Notes under the pieces: generated by a model
Databases searched by the model: none
What the model was told of the DNA's origin: nothing
Seen by the model: only the letters and a program-made list of their open reading frames with translations
Program-made: the position numbers and the translations under genes
DNA from: Chitinophagaceae bacterium
GTDB lineage: Bacteria; Bacteroidota; Bacteroidia; Chitinophagales; Chitinophagaceae
Direction of reading: 5' to 3'
Length of the DNA: 9,166 bases
NCBI GenBank assembly: GCA_019454915.1
Contig: JACFNM010000162.1
Coordinates: 1 to 9,166, forward strand
Shown here: positions 1 through 7,500 of the stretch, piece by piece
How the letters are laid out: every line of letters starts with the position of its first letter
Position numbering within the stretch: the first letter of the stretch is position 1

Positions 1-1
1 A

Positions 2-97
2 AGCGCCCTTGGCATCAATGCACTTTTCTTTCTAAATATGCAGGTGCGGTACGAGTATTATAGGGCAAAGAAGCAAATGAGAAAAACAACCGCCTGA
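2..97 (+). CDS. C-terminal tail of an unidentified, probably membrane, protein (partial)
   Basis: This frame is open from the left edge and ends at TGA 95-97. The 31 visible residues begin SALGINALFFLNMQVRYEYY and end in a lysine- and arginine-rich tail (RAKKQMRKTTA). A short hydrophobic stretch followed by a basic tail is typical of the cytoplasmic end of an inner-membrane protein, but the visible part is too short to name a family. I chose this frame because its stop lies only 8 bases before the terminator hairpin. The competing frame 1 stops at 61-63 with a less protein-like tail, and frame 3 closes at about position 35. The start and all diagnostic domains lie outside the window, so the function is unknown. 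Confidence 0.45.
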   Translation, partial: SALGINALFFLNMQVRYEYYRAKKQMRKTTA

Positions 98-105
98 ATC
101 ACCCT

Positions 106-142
106 CCCTTTTCGGCGACCAGACCGAAAGGGCATTTTTTTT
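106..142 (+). terminator. Rho-independent terminator
   Basis: The left arm CCCTTTTCGG (106-115) pairs with CCGAAAGGG (124-132). This gives nine base pairs with one bulged T and an 8-base loop (116-123). After a CA spacer, a run of eight T follows at 135-142. It sits 8 bases after the TGA at 95-97, so it most likely ends the transcript of the gene entering from the left. It also implies that the genes to the right need their own promoter. Confidence 0.8.
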
Positions 143-146
143 GGCA

Positions 147-199
147 CAGGGACTGAGGGCTGTGAGATGAGGTATCAGGTGTCAGGTGAGAAGAGAGAG
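147..199 (-). repeat. Degenerate short repeat tract, minus-strand orientation
   Basis: Read on the minus strand, this stretch contains CACCTGACACCTGATACC followed by CTCATCTCACAGCCCTCAG. These are loose iterations of CACCTGA/ATACCT and CTCACAG words. The same word family occurs on the plus strand at 872-1054, so the two tracts are in opposite orientation on either side of the MITE-like element. The text is low in complexity and has no credible coding potential. Confidence 0.45.
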
Positions 200-216
200 G
201 AGACGATATATCCTGC

Positions 217-230
217 CTTATAGCTATAAG
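217..230. repeat. Perfect 14-bp palindrome
   Basis: CTTATAGCTATAAG is identical to its own reverse complement. It lies five bases after an 8-bp palindrome, GATATATC (205-212). It could be a dimer binding site or chance in AT-rich DNA. No adjacent gene start or promoter ties it to regulation. Confidence 0.3.
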
Positions 231-330
231 ACTCCTTTGAATAAAGCCCGAAGCGCTGAATCCGAAAAGGAAACAGACCAGTAATTTGCATACGATACCG
301 TCCTTTGCGCCGCTGCTCCGTTGCGAACGC

Positions 331-350
331 TGCCCGTCCGGCAGGCGGGC
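331..350. repeat. GC-rich inverted repeat, copy A
   Basis: This 20-base sequence can fold with GCCCG pairing to CGGGC around a CCGG core. It matches copy B at 402-421 at 13 of 20 positions, including the shared core CCGGCA and the shared 3' GCGGG. The pair looks like two diverged copies of a small dispersed hairpin repeat rather than part of a gene. Confidence 0.45.
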
Positions 351-401
351 GAGAAACGGGAGGTGAGTACCAAGAAGCCCAATCGCAAGAACCAAATAAA
401 C

Positions 402-421
402 TTGCCTACCGGCAAGCGGGT
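402..421. repeat. GC-rich inverted repeat, copy B
   Basis: TTGCCTACCGGCAAGCGGGT contains the stem TTGCC/GGCAA around TACC, extended by C401 with G415. It is related to copy A at 331-350 and lies 51 bases after it. No T-run follows on either strand, so it is unlikely to be a terminator. Confidence 0.45.
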
Positions 422-439
422 GTCAAATCCGTAACCGTA

Positions 440-457
440 ACCCCGCATGTGCGGGGT
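440..457. repeat. Eight-base-pair perfect hairpin
   Basis: ACCCCGCA (440-447) is the reverse complement of TGCGGGGT (450-457), with TG between them. In RNA the innermost pairs would open to a 4-base loop. No poly-T follows in either direction, so it does not look like an intrinsic terminator. It is part of the non-coding repeat-rich stretch. Confidence 0.5.
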
Positions 458-483
458 GAAATCCGAAGGATAAAATATTTCCC

Positions 484-523
484 CAACTACAAACTATAAA
501 CTACCGAACTATAAACTTGTATC
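484..523 (+). repeat. Degenerate AACTATAAACTA-type direct repeats
   Basis: Three loose copies of an (A)ACTAYAAACT word follow one another here, and the tract ends in ACTTGTATC. Removing the MITE-like element at 524-871 joins this tract to the CTGCACCTCTGAAACCTG-type repeats that begin at 881. This suggests the element interrupted one pre-existing repeat tract. Confidence 0.5.
515..523 (+). repeat. Left target-site duplication, ACTTGTATC
   Basis: This 9-base sequence recurs exactly at 872-880. Each copy lies 6 bases outside the perfect 12-base inverted repeat core of the element (530-541 and 854-865). That symmetry is what a target-site duplication predicts. Confidence 0.65.
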
Positions 524-529
524 TATTGG

Positions 530-541
530 TGTCCGGTTAAA
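530..541 (+). repeat. Left terminal inverted repeat core
   Basis: TGTCCGGTTAAA is the exact reverse complement of 854-865. The next bases inward (AATGTTAACCG) fold back on the repeat to form a stem at 534-540/545-551, which the right end lacks. Confidence 0.7.
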
Positions 542-621
542 ATGTTAACCGAAACGACCAAGGCCAGCCCTGTACTGAACTTCATTAAAGCTTACAGTAT
601 GACCTACTTACCATTGAATAT

Positions 622-649
622 TCCACTTTTTTCTTGATAAAAAAGTGGA
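622..649. repeat. Eleven-base-pair perfect inverted repeat inside the MITE-like element
   Basis: TCCACTTTTTT (622-632) pairs perfectly with AAAAAAGTGGA (639-649) around the loop CTTGAT (633-638). The loop is itself complementary to ATCAAG at 657-662, so two mutually exclusive stems, or possibly a strained pseudoknot, can form. In RNA of either orientation the A and U runs weaken the loop side. It does not look like a classic terminator because the homopolymer lies within the stem. Confidence 0.6.
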
Positions 650-853
650 GCAAAAAATCAAGGCTTCGGAAAAATGGCTAAAAATTGTCTTTCCCGGCTA
701 AGAAAAACAAGTTCCGGCAGTAGATCAAGCCCGGTAGTGGTGCGACTTTTGAGCTAATTACATTATCCAACTGTAGTATATAACGTTTTTCTTTTAACGC
801 CGTCCAAGCCAATTTTCTTAACACCACTTTTCCGAGGCCGACCTCCATTTATA

Positions 854-865
854 TTTAACCGGACA
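854..865 (-). repeat. Right terminal inverted repeat core
   Basis: TTTAACCGGACA is the exact reverse complement of 530-541. Six further bases (866-871) separate it from the right copy of ACTTGTATC, the same spacing as on the left. Confidence 0.7.
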
Positions 866-871
866 ATACTG

Positions 872-880
872 ACTTGTATC
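872..880 (+). repeat. Right target-site duplication, ACTTGTATC
   Basis: This is an exact copy of 515-523. Identity stops precisely at both boundaries: A514 differs from G871, and T524 differs from C881. A 9-bp duplication is therefore the best reading. Confidence 0.65.
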
Positions 881-1054
881 CTGCACCTCTGAAACCTGTG
901 ATCTGCAACCCGAAGGCCCACCGCTCAAAGCTGTGCCGCAGGTGTAGGGTGTAAGGTATGGGGTATAAAACCCCTGCAACCTGTGACCTGAAACTTGCAA
1001 CCTGACCACCCATAGTTCACAGCCGACTGCCCATGGCTCACAGTCTACCGCCCC
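872..1054. repeat. Degenerate CCTGNAACC / CCCATNGYTCACAG repeat tract
   Basis: The tract holds loose copies of CCTGCACC, GAAACCTG, ATCTGCAACC, CCTGCAACCTGTGACCTG and AAACTTGCAACCTG. It ends in a 21-bp tandem pair (1009-1029 and 1030-1050) that matches at 16 of 21 positions, each copy starting CCCAT and containing TCACAG. The middle (938-965) runs the other way: on the minus strand it reads ATACCCCATACCTTACACCC. The two orientations meet at GGGGT-ATAAA-ACCCC (960-974), and outer arms GCAGG (938-942) and CCTGC (973-977) could extend the structure. Frames through it translate into repetitive peptides and are not genes. No promoter is visible. Confidence 0.55.
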
Positions 1055-1085
1055 TCACCCCCAAAAAATACAACAAAAGTGCTAT

Positions 1086-1502
1086 TTGCAGCGCCTGGCC
1101 GATTGCATAACTTCACCGCCTGCTTTTAATTCGACCAATTTATCTTTTGAATCTCCTGCAGTAGCCCGTACCGTTCAATCATCAGGAATGGAATTGATCA
1201 TCGGATCCGGCTTTACGCGGATAACAGAGCCATCTGAAGGTGAATGGTGTATGATGATCTTATCGTCATCCATATTACATGCCTGGCAGATGCTGGAAAA
1301 GGAAAAAGCCTTATGCCGGTTGAACGGCACAAAGCAATATCATGTTACACTTGTGAACAAAGCAATAGAAGAGCAAAGATCCAATATTTTTTTACTCATG
1401 TTCAGGCGGTGCGCCCGCACGCAAAAGGAAATGCTGTGGGTGCAATCGTTTGATCCTAAACTGTGCAGCTATTTAAATATACCGCTAAAACTTGCAAAAT
1501 GA
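1086..1502 (+). CDS. Hypothetical protein, weakly supported
   Basis: The longest frame begins at TTG 1086 and gives 138 residues. The first ATG is at 1188 and would give 104 residues (MELIIGSGFTRITEPSEGEW onward). An AGGA directly before that ATG lies too close to act as a normal ribosome binding site. The product looks soluble, with a charged middle (QMLEKEKALCRL, NKAIEEQRSN), five cysteines and no signal peptide; I recognise no domain. In its favour, its TGA (1500-1502) overlaps the ATG at 1499 of the giant surface-protein gene as ATGA, the usual sign of translational coupling, and its codon use is plausible. Against it, it starts right after a repeat tract, has no visible promoter, and a second frame stays open for 70 codons (1244-1453). 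It may be a decayed gene or chance. Confidence 0.3.
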   Translation: MQRLADCITSPPAFNSTNLSFESPAVARTVQSSGMELIIGSGFTRITEPSEGEWCMMILSSSILHAWQMLEKEKALCRLNGTKQYHVTLVNKAIEEQRSNIFLLMFRRCARTQKEMLWVQSFDPKLCSYLNIPLKLAK

Positions 1503-1552
1503 GGTATCTGATTTTTACACTTTTACTGTTTGCACAACTGTTCGTGTATGCC
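1499..1552 (+). other. Signal peptide of the giant surface protein
   Basis: Residues 1-18 have a short basic start (MR), a hydrophobic core (YLIFTLLLFAQLFV) and the small-residue end VYA before LSGGNKN. There is no lipobox cysteine, so it is a standard Sec signal for signal peptidase I rather than a lipoprotein signal. Confidence 0.85.
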
Positions 1553-4500
1553 CTATCCGGCGGCAACAAGAATGATGATATGCACCAAACATTTCAAGCC
1601 AGTGGCACGGCAGTAAGATTTAATGAAGCCAGCTCGGTTAGTAGGGTTACTTTCAGTAATGAACTGGGGAATTTTGGAACCGATGATTTTTCAATAGAAC
1701 TTTGGTTCAGAACAGGTCAATCATTGCATAATGCAGCCATACTTGATAAAAGAAGTGCATGTGCTTATGATAATTTTTGGAGTGTTGCCATCCATAACGG
1801 TCATGCATTTTTTGAAATGAGTGAAGCTGGTGGGGGGAATTATTACACAGTGACCAGTCCGCTGACTTACAATGACAATATATGGCACCACATAGCATGC
1901 ACAAGAAAGGGGACTTTGCTAAGTTTGTATATAGATGGTGCATTGGTAGCAACCACGACTACAAGTGGTATTACCAATTTATCCAACGGTTATCCTACAG
2001 TCATGAGCCGGGGTTTATGTGGTGATTTTATAGGAGAAGTAGATGAAGTTCGTATATGGCAAGGTATAGCGCTTAATGAATCCGATATTGTACAGCGTAA
2101 ATGTGAAAGCCTCCGGGCTTCAGAATTCAACAACCTGCTTGCCTATTTTCAATTTAATGAGGGAGAAGGTGCAGTTACATACGATAGTAAAGGCAGTTAT
2201 AGCGGGGAACTGCAGAACAGTTCAATTTGGGTAAATTCCAGTATTGACTGCCTGAAAGGGTTGGATACAGACGGAGATGGTGTACCGGATTCAGAAGATT
2301 GTGATCCCGACGATGCCGGCAAATGGCGCTCGGCTGAGTTTTTCATTGATAAGGACGGTGATGGGTATGATAACGGGAAAGCTACCGTTTGTTATGGCAA
2401 CGATATTCCTTCAGGCTATATTGAAACCAGCAAGGGATCAGATTGCAACGACAATGATGCCTCCATCCACCCCGGCGCCACGGAAATATGCGGTAACGGC
2501 ATAGATGAAAACTGCGACGGCCACGACGATGCATGCAGCCCCACAGACACGGATGGGGATGGTGTGCCCGACAGTGAAGACTGCGCTCCCAATGATGCCA
2601 CCAAATGGCAGTCTGTCGAACTGTATATTGATAAAGACGGCGATGGCTATGATAACGGAAAGGAAACGGTTTGCTACGGAGCCGACATGCCGGCAGGATA
2701 CAAAGAAACTACCCTGGGTGCAGACTGTAATGATAACAATGCCGCCGTTCACCCGGGCGCAGCAGAAATTTGCGATGGCATTGACAATAACTGCAACGGG
2801 CAAATTGATGAAGGCGTGGGTACTACCTGGTACCGGGATGCCGATGGCGACGGATACGGCGATGCCGGAACCACCATACAGGCATGCGAGCGGCCTACAG
2901 GCTATGTTGCCAACAGCGGCGACTGCAACGACAATGATGCTTCCATCAACCCCGGCGCCACAGAAACAGCCGATGGCAAAGACAATGATTGTAACGGGCT
3001 GGTAGACGATCTTGGAGGAATGAACTTTTCATCAACAGGCAGTGAATTAACAGAGGGCGATAGCCGGGGAATAGATATCACCATCACCAGGCCGGCACCA
3101 TATACTGCCAGTCTTGTAGTTAACCTCTCGGTGAAAAACCCGTCAAGGTTTTCCATACCTGCTTCCGTAACCATACCCGCCGGCCAGGCAGGCGCCACAT
3201 TTAATGTGCAGGCTTTGGAAAATAATGCTATAGAAGGTCCCTTTAAAGATACCATTGCGGCAAGGGCAACAGGTATGCCGCTGATGGCGATCCCGGTGGT
3301 GATCATTGATAATGATAACCCGTCTCTTTCCATTACCCGTATGCCCGATCATATACAGGAAGGGCAACAGGTCAGCTTCCGGGTATCAACCAATCTTACC
3401 AACAGCGCCGCACCGGTTACGGTATACCTCACTTCGTCGGGCGCAACCCGGCTGCCGGTGCCGGCATCCGTTACCATAGCGGCCGGCAGCAGCTATGCAG
3501 ACGTTAATATAGCGGTGGCAGATAACAATATACCCCAGTTAGACGAAACCATTACCATTACGGCAGGCGCGGCAGGTCATGAGCCGGCTTCCGCATCAAT
3601 AACCGTTACAGACGATGATATACCCGGGCTGGAACTGGTAATTGGAACGCCTGTCATTTCAGAAGGCGCCGGTTATTATGCCACTAAGGCTACCCTGCGC
3701 AGAGCCGCGGGCGGCAACGCTATTGCCTTTACTGCTAATCTTTCGGCAGGCATTACCAATACGCTGATCTTACCGGCATCCATTACCCTGGCGGCAAATG
3801 AAAATGAAAAGTCGTTTGATATCGGAGTGATAGACAATACGATTGTTGACGGAGAGCGTGAAGTGATCATTACCGCATCAGTATTCGTCAGCTCCTGCGG
3901 ATGTACCGCGCCGCCTTCTACCGCCGGTTCTGTTGAGGCTTCATTGAAGGTAAGCGATAACGATGGCAAATCATTAATACTAAGCATGTCATCGCTCACC
4001 CTGCCCGAAGGTTTGGCAGAAGCCGGTATGCTGAGAGTGGGGCACAACGATGCAACGCTCAGTCAACCGCTAACGGTAAGGCTTACCTCGTCCGACGAAA
4101 CAGAAGCAATGGTTCCTGCAACGGTAACCATACCTGCAGGACAGCAGTTTGTGGAGGTGCCGGTAGCCACTATCAGCGATGGCGTTACCGACGGCAATCA
4201 ACAGGTATATTTTACCGCAACAGCCACCGGGTTTGCCACCACATCGGTATGGGCGGTAGTAAGTGATCTTAACCGCCCCGACCTGGAGCTGCCCTCCGTA
4301 ATGCTCAAAAACAGCAGCATTCAAGCCGGCGCTTTACTGGAATACACCGTATCGGTAAAAAATTCCGGGCAGTCTGCCGCGCCTGCAGGCGTAGCGCTGT
4401 ATGGCTATCTTTCCAAAGACGAGATACTGGATGATACAGACAGCCTGATCATCAAATCAACCGTATCCCGTTCCATTGCTGCGGGCGAAACCCTGCAGGC

Positions 4501-7500
4501 GCCCAATGCCATAACAGCGCCCGATCTGCCGGGAGATCATCAACTGATCTTCAAAATAAATGCAGATAATAACATTACAGAGCTGCTGCTCACCAATAAT
4601 ACTTCTGTAGCGACCGCTGTCAGCATATTGCCTGATTACACCGCCACGGCCAGCGTAGCGCAGCCTTATTATATGATCAACACAGCTGTACCGGTAACCG
4701 GTACAGCCATCCGCAGCAACGGCAGTCCTGCTGTTAACAAAGACGTGGATGTATATATAATAACCAACGGACTGCGCAGGACTGTTACCGCTACCACTAA
4801 CAACAGCGGGCAATATTCAGCCACATTTACACCGTTGGCTAACGAGGCGGGACATTATACCGTGGGCGCCAGCTATCCCGGTATGAATAAAACGGAAGAG
4901 CAGGATAACTTTGATATCCTCGGCGTTTTGATCAATGAAGGGAAGAATATGAAATTCCTGGTGCATTTGGGCGATACACTGAGTGGCACTGTACCGGTGC
5001 AGAACAGGAGCAACAGGAGCCTCACCAACTTCAGCATAGCGCCTCAGCAACTGCCCATCGGCGCCACGATCGTATTTGATACCATTGCAAGCATAGCCGG
5101 CAATGCTACCGTTAACCTGGCATACACTGTCAGGGGCAGCGTATTATCCGCAGGCACCAATTATGAAACAGCCAACATGCAGGCAATAGCCGGCGAAGGC
5201 AATGTGCAGCCGGTGAATATATTCTATTTCTGCCAGGCGCAGCAGGCCTACCTGGCAGCGGATGTAAGCAAAATTGATGTAAAAGTATCGGGAGGTACGG
5301 AAAGGGAATTCACCTTCAGGCTTATCAACAAAGGCGCCGGTACAACCGGGGCTGTAAGCATTAACCTACCCCAGGTAAGCTGGCTGAAAGCGGTAACACC
5401 CGTAACCCTCCCTGCATTGGGTACCGGCGATACCGCATTGGTGATTTTGAAATTCTCAGGGACCGATGAACTGCCGTTTGAGTATCCTGTTACCGGCAAC
5501 CTGGTAGCTCACGCACAGAATGGCAACTCGCTCTCACTACCTTTCAGCATTGAAAAAGTGTCAGAGGTAAGTGGTATGGTAAAAGTAATTGCAACCGACC
5601 AGTTCACTTATTTTACGGAAGGTGCGCCCAATGTGGCCGGCGCCGCTGTAAAAATTACCAATTATTATACCGGTGAGGTTTATGTCCAGGGCGTTACCGG
5701 CGCCGATGGCATATTGATTGCCGGAAATATTCCACAGGGGCAACATCGGATCGTAGTAGAAAAAGAGAAACATCAACCTTACACTGGTATTGTATCTATC
5801 AACCCTGCTGATACAGCAGAAGTAACTGCCTTCCTGAATTACCAGGCCATCACCTTTAACTGGAAGGTTGTGCCCACTGCTATACAGGATCAGTATGATA
5901 TTACACTTACGGCAGAATATGAAACACACGTTCCAGTGCCTGTCATTACCGTTGAAATGCCATCGAAAATGCCACAACTTTCGGGTAGTGAAATCTACGC
6001 GTTCAATGCTACCCTTACCAATCACGGTTTAATTACAGCGAATGATGTGCAATTAGAGATTCCTAATGACCCGGAATACGAATTTGTCACCAACTATGTT
6101 ACAACTGATTTACTCGCGCAACAAAGTATACAGGTTCCGTTTATTATGCGAAGGAAAGCTAATGGTCGAATTTCTCAAAGAATTGCAGATGATTCCGAAC
6201 CAAGATTAGAATGCACAGGTATATTACAGATCAATGCAAGGTATGCATGTGGTGCAACCATTGTTGCAGGCAATAACTGGATTGAAATTTTTGCTGTTGC
6301 TGGTTTTTCCTTCGAGGGTAGAAAATGTGGTTACAATATCGTAAATAGACCTATTAATGGCGGACAACTGAATCCTGGCTTCGATGGTGGCATGATTGGC
6401 CCTTGTGTATTTTGTCCGGGTAGTGCAGATCAACCGAAAGCATATGTTCCACAGGCAATACAGATTGATGTCAGCTGTCAAGGAGGCAGTAATGTAGTTA
6501 GCTCTTCGTCAAGAAAGCTTAATGCATTAAATGATAATGAAGCTATAACAAGCAAGACAATACCTTCATCCAGAACAACTGCTCAAAAAGCCGTCTGCGC
6601 TTCCGTTACCGTTCAATTCAGTCAAACCCTTACCATGACGCGGGAAGCCTTTGACGGTACGCTTGAAATCTTCAATGGTCATCCTACAGATAAGATGGAT
6701 TCTTTGTCAGTAAATATTTTAATTACCGATGCCAATGGTGTTCCCTCCAACGGCTTGTTTGAAATTCAAACCGCCAGTTTGAATAACCTGTCGGATGTAA
6801 CAGGGAGCGGTGCTATCAATGCGCAGGAACGCGGTTCGGTCAAATTCCTGTTCATACCCGAGCAGGGAGCGGCTCCTACCACACCTAAAACATATAGCTT
6901 CGGGGGCTCTGTGACCTACTTTGATCCCTATGCCCAGGCCATGGTAACCATGCCGCTGGCACCCGTACCGCTTACGGTCAACCCGAGTCCCAACCTCATG
7001 CTGCACTATTTCATGCAGAGAAATATATTGGGCGATGACCCGCTGACCAGTCCGGAAATAGAACCCATGGTACCTGCCGAACTGGCGGTGATGGTGGAAA
7101 ACCAGGGTTACGGAGCAGCAGTAAATATGACCATATCTTCCGCGCAGCCCAAAATAGTGGAAAATGAAAAAGGACTGGCCATAGACTTCAAACTGATCGG
7201 CTCTAACCTGCAGGGGCAACCAACCACCCTGGGACTTACCAATATTAATTTTGGAACGATACCGGCACTGACAACCCGTATCGGGCAATGGTATTTCACC
7301 AGCACACTGCTGGGTAAATTTGTAAGCTATGAGGCGGAAGTAAAACATGCCAACAGCTTCGGCAATCCTGACCTGAGCCTGGTGAAGGGCGTCAAATTAC
7401 ATGAGCTAACAAAAAGCATCCGCGCCTATGGCGATCTCGACGATGGCATCAATGACTTCCTGGTGAATGATATTTTCGACATTAACGATATGCCGGATAT

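Larger units (their letters stand above)
524..871. mobile_element. 348-bp MITE-like or deleted IS element
   Basis: The left end reads TATTGGTGTCCGGTTAAA (524-541). The right end, reverse-complemented, reads CAGTATTGTCCGGTTAAA (871-854). The inner 12 bases match perfectly, and 14 of 18 match overall. The 9-bp direct repeat ACTTGTATC abuts both ends. The interior has no transposase: the longest minus-strand frame is about 56 codons (848-678) and unrecognised, and the plus strand offers only about 31 codons (542-637). A second TTAACCG copy just inside the left end forms a 7-bp hairpin with the terminal repeat (534-551), and a strong hairpin lies at 622-649. A 9-bp duplication fits transposons such as some IS4-type elements, but the family is an inference. 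It could be a non-autonomous element mobilised in trans or an IS that lost its gene. Confidence 0.65.

Noticed and set aside
99..395. Minus-strand frame of 98 codons across the terminator and repeat region
   Set aside because: It runs through the terminator hairpin and low-complexity repeats, giving SSHLTPDTSSHSPQS-like text. Its product resembles no protein and its position conflicts with the terminator.
224..448. Minus-strand frame of 74 codons
   Set aside because: It overlaps another minus-strand frame and both GC-rich hairpin repeats. No domain or start signal supports it.
305..499. Plus-strand frame of 64 codons
   Set aside because: It is built from two hairpin repeats and a perfect hairpin, with an arginine-rich, compositionally odd product and no sign of coding selection.
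960..974. GGGGT-ATAAA-ACCCC as a terminator
   Set aside because: The stem is only 5 bp and no T-run follows on either strand. It is better seen as the meeting point of oppositely oriented repeats.
818..1009. Minus-strand frame of 63 codons
   Set aside because: It is a translation of the degenerate repeat tract (QVSGHRLQGF text) and it crosses the right end of the MITE-like element.
1138..1150. Possible Bacteroidota promoter element (TATCTTTTG, near TAnnTTTG)
   Set aside because: The internal spacing is off by one base and no TTG element lies at the expected distance upstream, so I do not call a promoter.
1244..1453. Alternative plus-strand frame of 70 codons
   Set aside because: It overlaps the hypothetical ORF at 1086-1502 in another frame. 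It has no recognisable domain and ends before the giant gene without coupling.
2505..2821. Possible CRISPR-like periodicity in the repeated units
   Set aside because: The repeat period is 276-282 bp, translates in frame as protein repeats and has no spacer-repeat alternation.
2438..3005. Frames on both strands inside the MopE-repeat region
   Set aside because: They are shadows caused by the repetitive GAT/GAC/AAC codon pattern of the giant gene. Their products are low-complexity (for example Thr- and Met-rich) and conflict with a well-supported domain.
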